This document shows positions 33,933-35,132 of a stretch of 35,132 nucleotides of DNA, in pieces; the stretch's first letter is position 1, and each line of letters begins with the position of its first letter. The stretch comes from Clostridia bacterium (GTDB lineage Bacteria > Bacillota > Clostridia > Oscillospirales > CAG-272): the NCBI GenBank assembly GCA_017628755.1, contig JAGBYM010000080.1, positions 1 through 35,132 of the forward strand, written 5' to 3'. The position numbers were made by a program, and so were the translations under genes. The notes beneath the pieces were generated by a model. The model made no database searches and was not told the origin of the DNA. It saw only the letters and a list, made by a program, of their open reading frames with translations.

Positions 33933-35132
33933 TTAAGCGTTAAGTCTTGCCTCGAGAGCAGCAAGCTCTTCGTACATCTCAGCGGGAACGCGGTCGCCAA
34001 CGAGATTGTAGAATTCCTTGATGTTCTCAACATCCTCAAGCCAGGAAGCCTTGTCAACGGTGAGGAGGTCCTTGATGGTGTCAAGAGTAACATCCTCGAG
34101 ACCTTCAATGTTGATGTCTTCAGCCTTGGGAACGTAACCGATAGCGGTTTCAACAGCGTCAACCTTGTCTTCGCAACGAGCGAGGATCCAGTCAAGAACG
34201 CGGAGGTTGTCACCGAAGCCGGGCCAGATGAAGTGACCTTCGTCATCGGTACGGAACCAGTTAACGTGGAAGATCTTGGGAGCGTTGGGGATAACCTTAC
34301 CCATATCAACCCAGTGCTTCCAGTAGTCGCCCATGTTGTAACCAACGAAGGGACGCATAGCCATGGGATCGCGACGAACTACGCCGACTGCACCTGCAGC
34401 TGCTGCGGTAGTCTCGGAAGCCATGATGGAACCAACGAAGGAACCGTGCTTCCAGTCGAAGGACTGGTAAACCAGGGGAGCGGTCTTTGCGCGGCGTCCG
34501 CCGAATACGATTGCGGATACGGGAACACCCTTGAGGGAGTCGAACTCGGAAGAAATGCAGGGGCAGTTCTTTGCGAGAGCGGTGAAACGGCTGTTGGGAT
34601 GAGCGCCACAGGTGGACTTATCCTTCTTATCGAACTTGGTGCAGTCCCAAGGTCTGCCCTGCCAGTCGATAGCGTTGCCGGGTGTGGGAGGATTGTTATC
34701 GAGACCTTCCCACCAAACGGTATTGTTCTCGGTGTTGTGAACAACGTTGGTGAAGATGGTGTCACGCATGCAAGTAGCAAGAGCGTTGGGGTTGGACTTG
34801 TCGTTGGTACCGGGAGCAACGCCGAAGAATCCGTTCTCGGGGTTAACCGCCCAAAGTCTGCCATCCTGGCCAACACGAAGCCAAGCGATATCATCGCCTA
34901 CGCACCAAGTCTTATAGCCCTTATCCTTGTAAATCGAAGGTGGAATGAGCATTGCGAGGTTGGTCTTACCACAAGCAGAGGGGAATGCAGCACTTACGTA
35001 CTTAACCTCACCGTTGGGAGCTTCGATACCGAGAATGAGCATATGCTCTGCCATCCAGCCCTCTTTTCTACCGAGGTAGGATGCAATACGAAGAGCGAAG
35101 CACTTCTTACCTAGAAGAACGTTTCCACCGTA
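33933..35132 (-). CDS. pckG: Phosphoenolpyruvate carboxykinase (GTP), 5' end outside window
   Basis: The last 399 residues of a GTP-dependent PEP carboxykinase, which interconverts oxaloacetate and PEP. The open frame runs through the window edge: codons 35132-35055 read YGGNVLLGKKCFALRIAS and on to the internal Met at 35054, so that Met is not the start. The nucleotide-binding FPSACGKTNLAM, metal-binding GDDIAWL and FGGRRAKTAPLV are the GTP-enzyme motifs. About 200 N-terminal residues are missing compared with the usual 600. Here it may run in the anaplerotic or gluconeogenic direction opposite pyk (inference). Confidence 0.96.
   Translation of the reverse strand, partial: YGGNVLLGKKCFALRIASYLGRKEGWMAEHMLILGIEAPNGEVKYVSAAFPSACGKTNLAMLIPPSIYKDKGYKTWCVGDDIAWLRVGQDGRLWAVNPENGFFGVAPGTNDKSNPNALATCMRDTIFTNVVHNTENNTVWWEGLDNNPPTPGNAIDWQGRPWDCTKFDKKDKSTCGAHPNSRFTALAKNCPCISSEFDSLKGVPVSAIVFGGRRAKTAPLVYQSFDWKHGSFVGSIMASETTAAAAGAVGVVRRDPMAMRPFVGYNMGDYWKHWVDMGKVIPNAPKIFHVNWFRTDDEGHFIWPGFGDNLRVLDWILARCEDKVDAVETAIGYVPKAEDINIEGLEDVTLDTIKDLLTVDKASWLEDVENIKEFYNLVGDRVPAEMYEELAALEARLNA

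Noticed and set aside
34233-35114. A 293-codon plus-strand open frame antisense to pckG
   Set aside because: The minus-strand frame is unmistakably PEP carboxykinase; the antisense frame is low-complexity and matches nothing.

Overview
The window looks like chromosomal DNA from a spore-forming, low-to-mid GC Gram-positive of class Clostridia, probably an anaerobic gut-type lineage near Oscillospirales. That placement is inference. The evidence is a forespore sigma factor (SigG), a CwlD-like spore-cortex amidase, an IreB-family protein, NrdR, many TTGAxx-17-TATAAT promoters, strong AGGAGG ribosome binding sites and frequent ATGA overlaps. I see no integrase, transposase, phage gene or CRISPR array. 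Most genes are housekeeping.

Layout, left to right. A tRNA-Leu(CAA) (minus strand) is followed by an OmpR-type two-component pair. Next come rplS with a probable L19 leader, an FAD oxidoreductase, and sigG, whose ribosome binding site sits in a hairpin. On the minus strand lies a Crp/Fnr regulator followed by an SsuABC/ThiXYZ-type ABC importer (5-7.8 kb), with a palindrome just after the regulator's promoter. A plus-strand sugar operon (8-12.7 kb) holds a nucleotidyltransferase, an N-acetylhexosamine kinase-like protein, galE, galM and a CPBP membrane protease. Then come a D-Ala-D-Ala carboxypeptidase, pgi, a small P-loop protein, and a tightly overlapped guaB-radC-winged-helix operon (guaB is of the Tritrichomonas foetus type).

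From 19 to 25.5 kb everything is on the minus strand: yfcE-radA-trmO; cwlD; acpP; and ireB-ribF plus a D,D-carboxypeptidase homologue that has lost two of its three catalytic motifs.

From 25.7 to 31 kb a three-gene plus-strand operon starts from a perfect consensus promoter. It encodes a TerB_N/TerB_C protein, a BrxD-like (DUF2791-type) ATPase and an Lhr-like superfamily 2 helicase. This is the best candidate for an under-described system: it resembles the ATPase/helicase part of some BREX loci but has no methyltransferase, PglZ, BrxC or BrxL beside it. The window ends with two small proteins, nrdR, pyruvate kinase and a convergent GTP-type PEP carboxykinase that is cut by the window edge.

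Functional themes: central carbon (pgi, pyk, pckG, sugar salvage), envelope and sporulation (two S11-family proteins, cwlD, sigG, ireB), nucleotide metabolism and genome upkeep (guaB, nrdR, radA, radC), and one putative DNA-processing or defence module.
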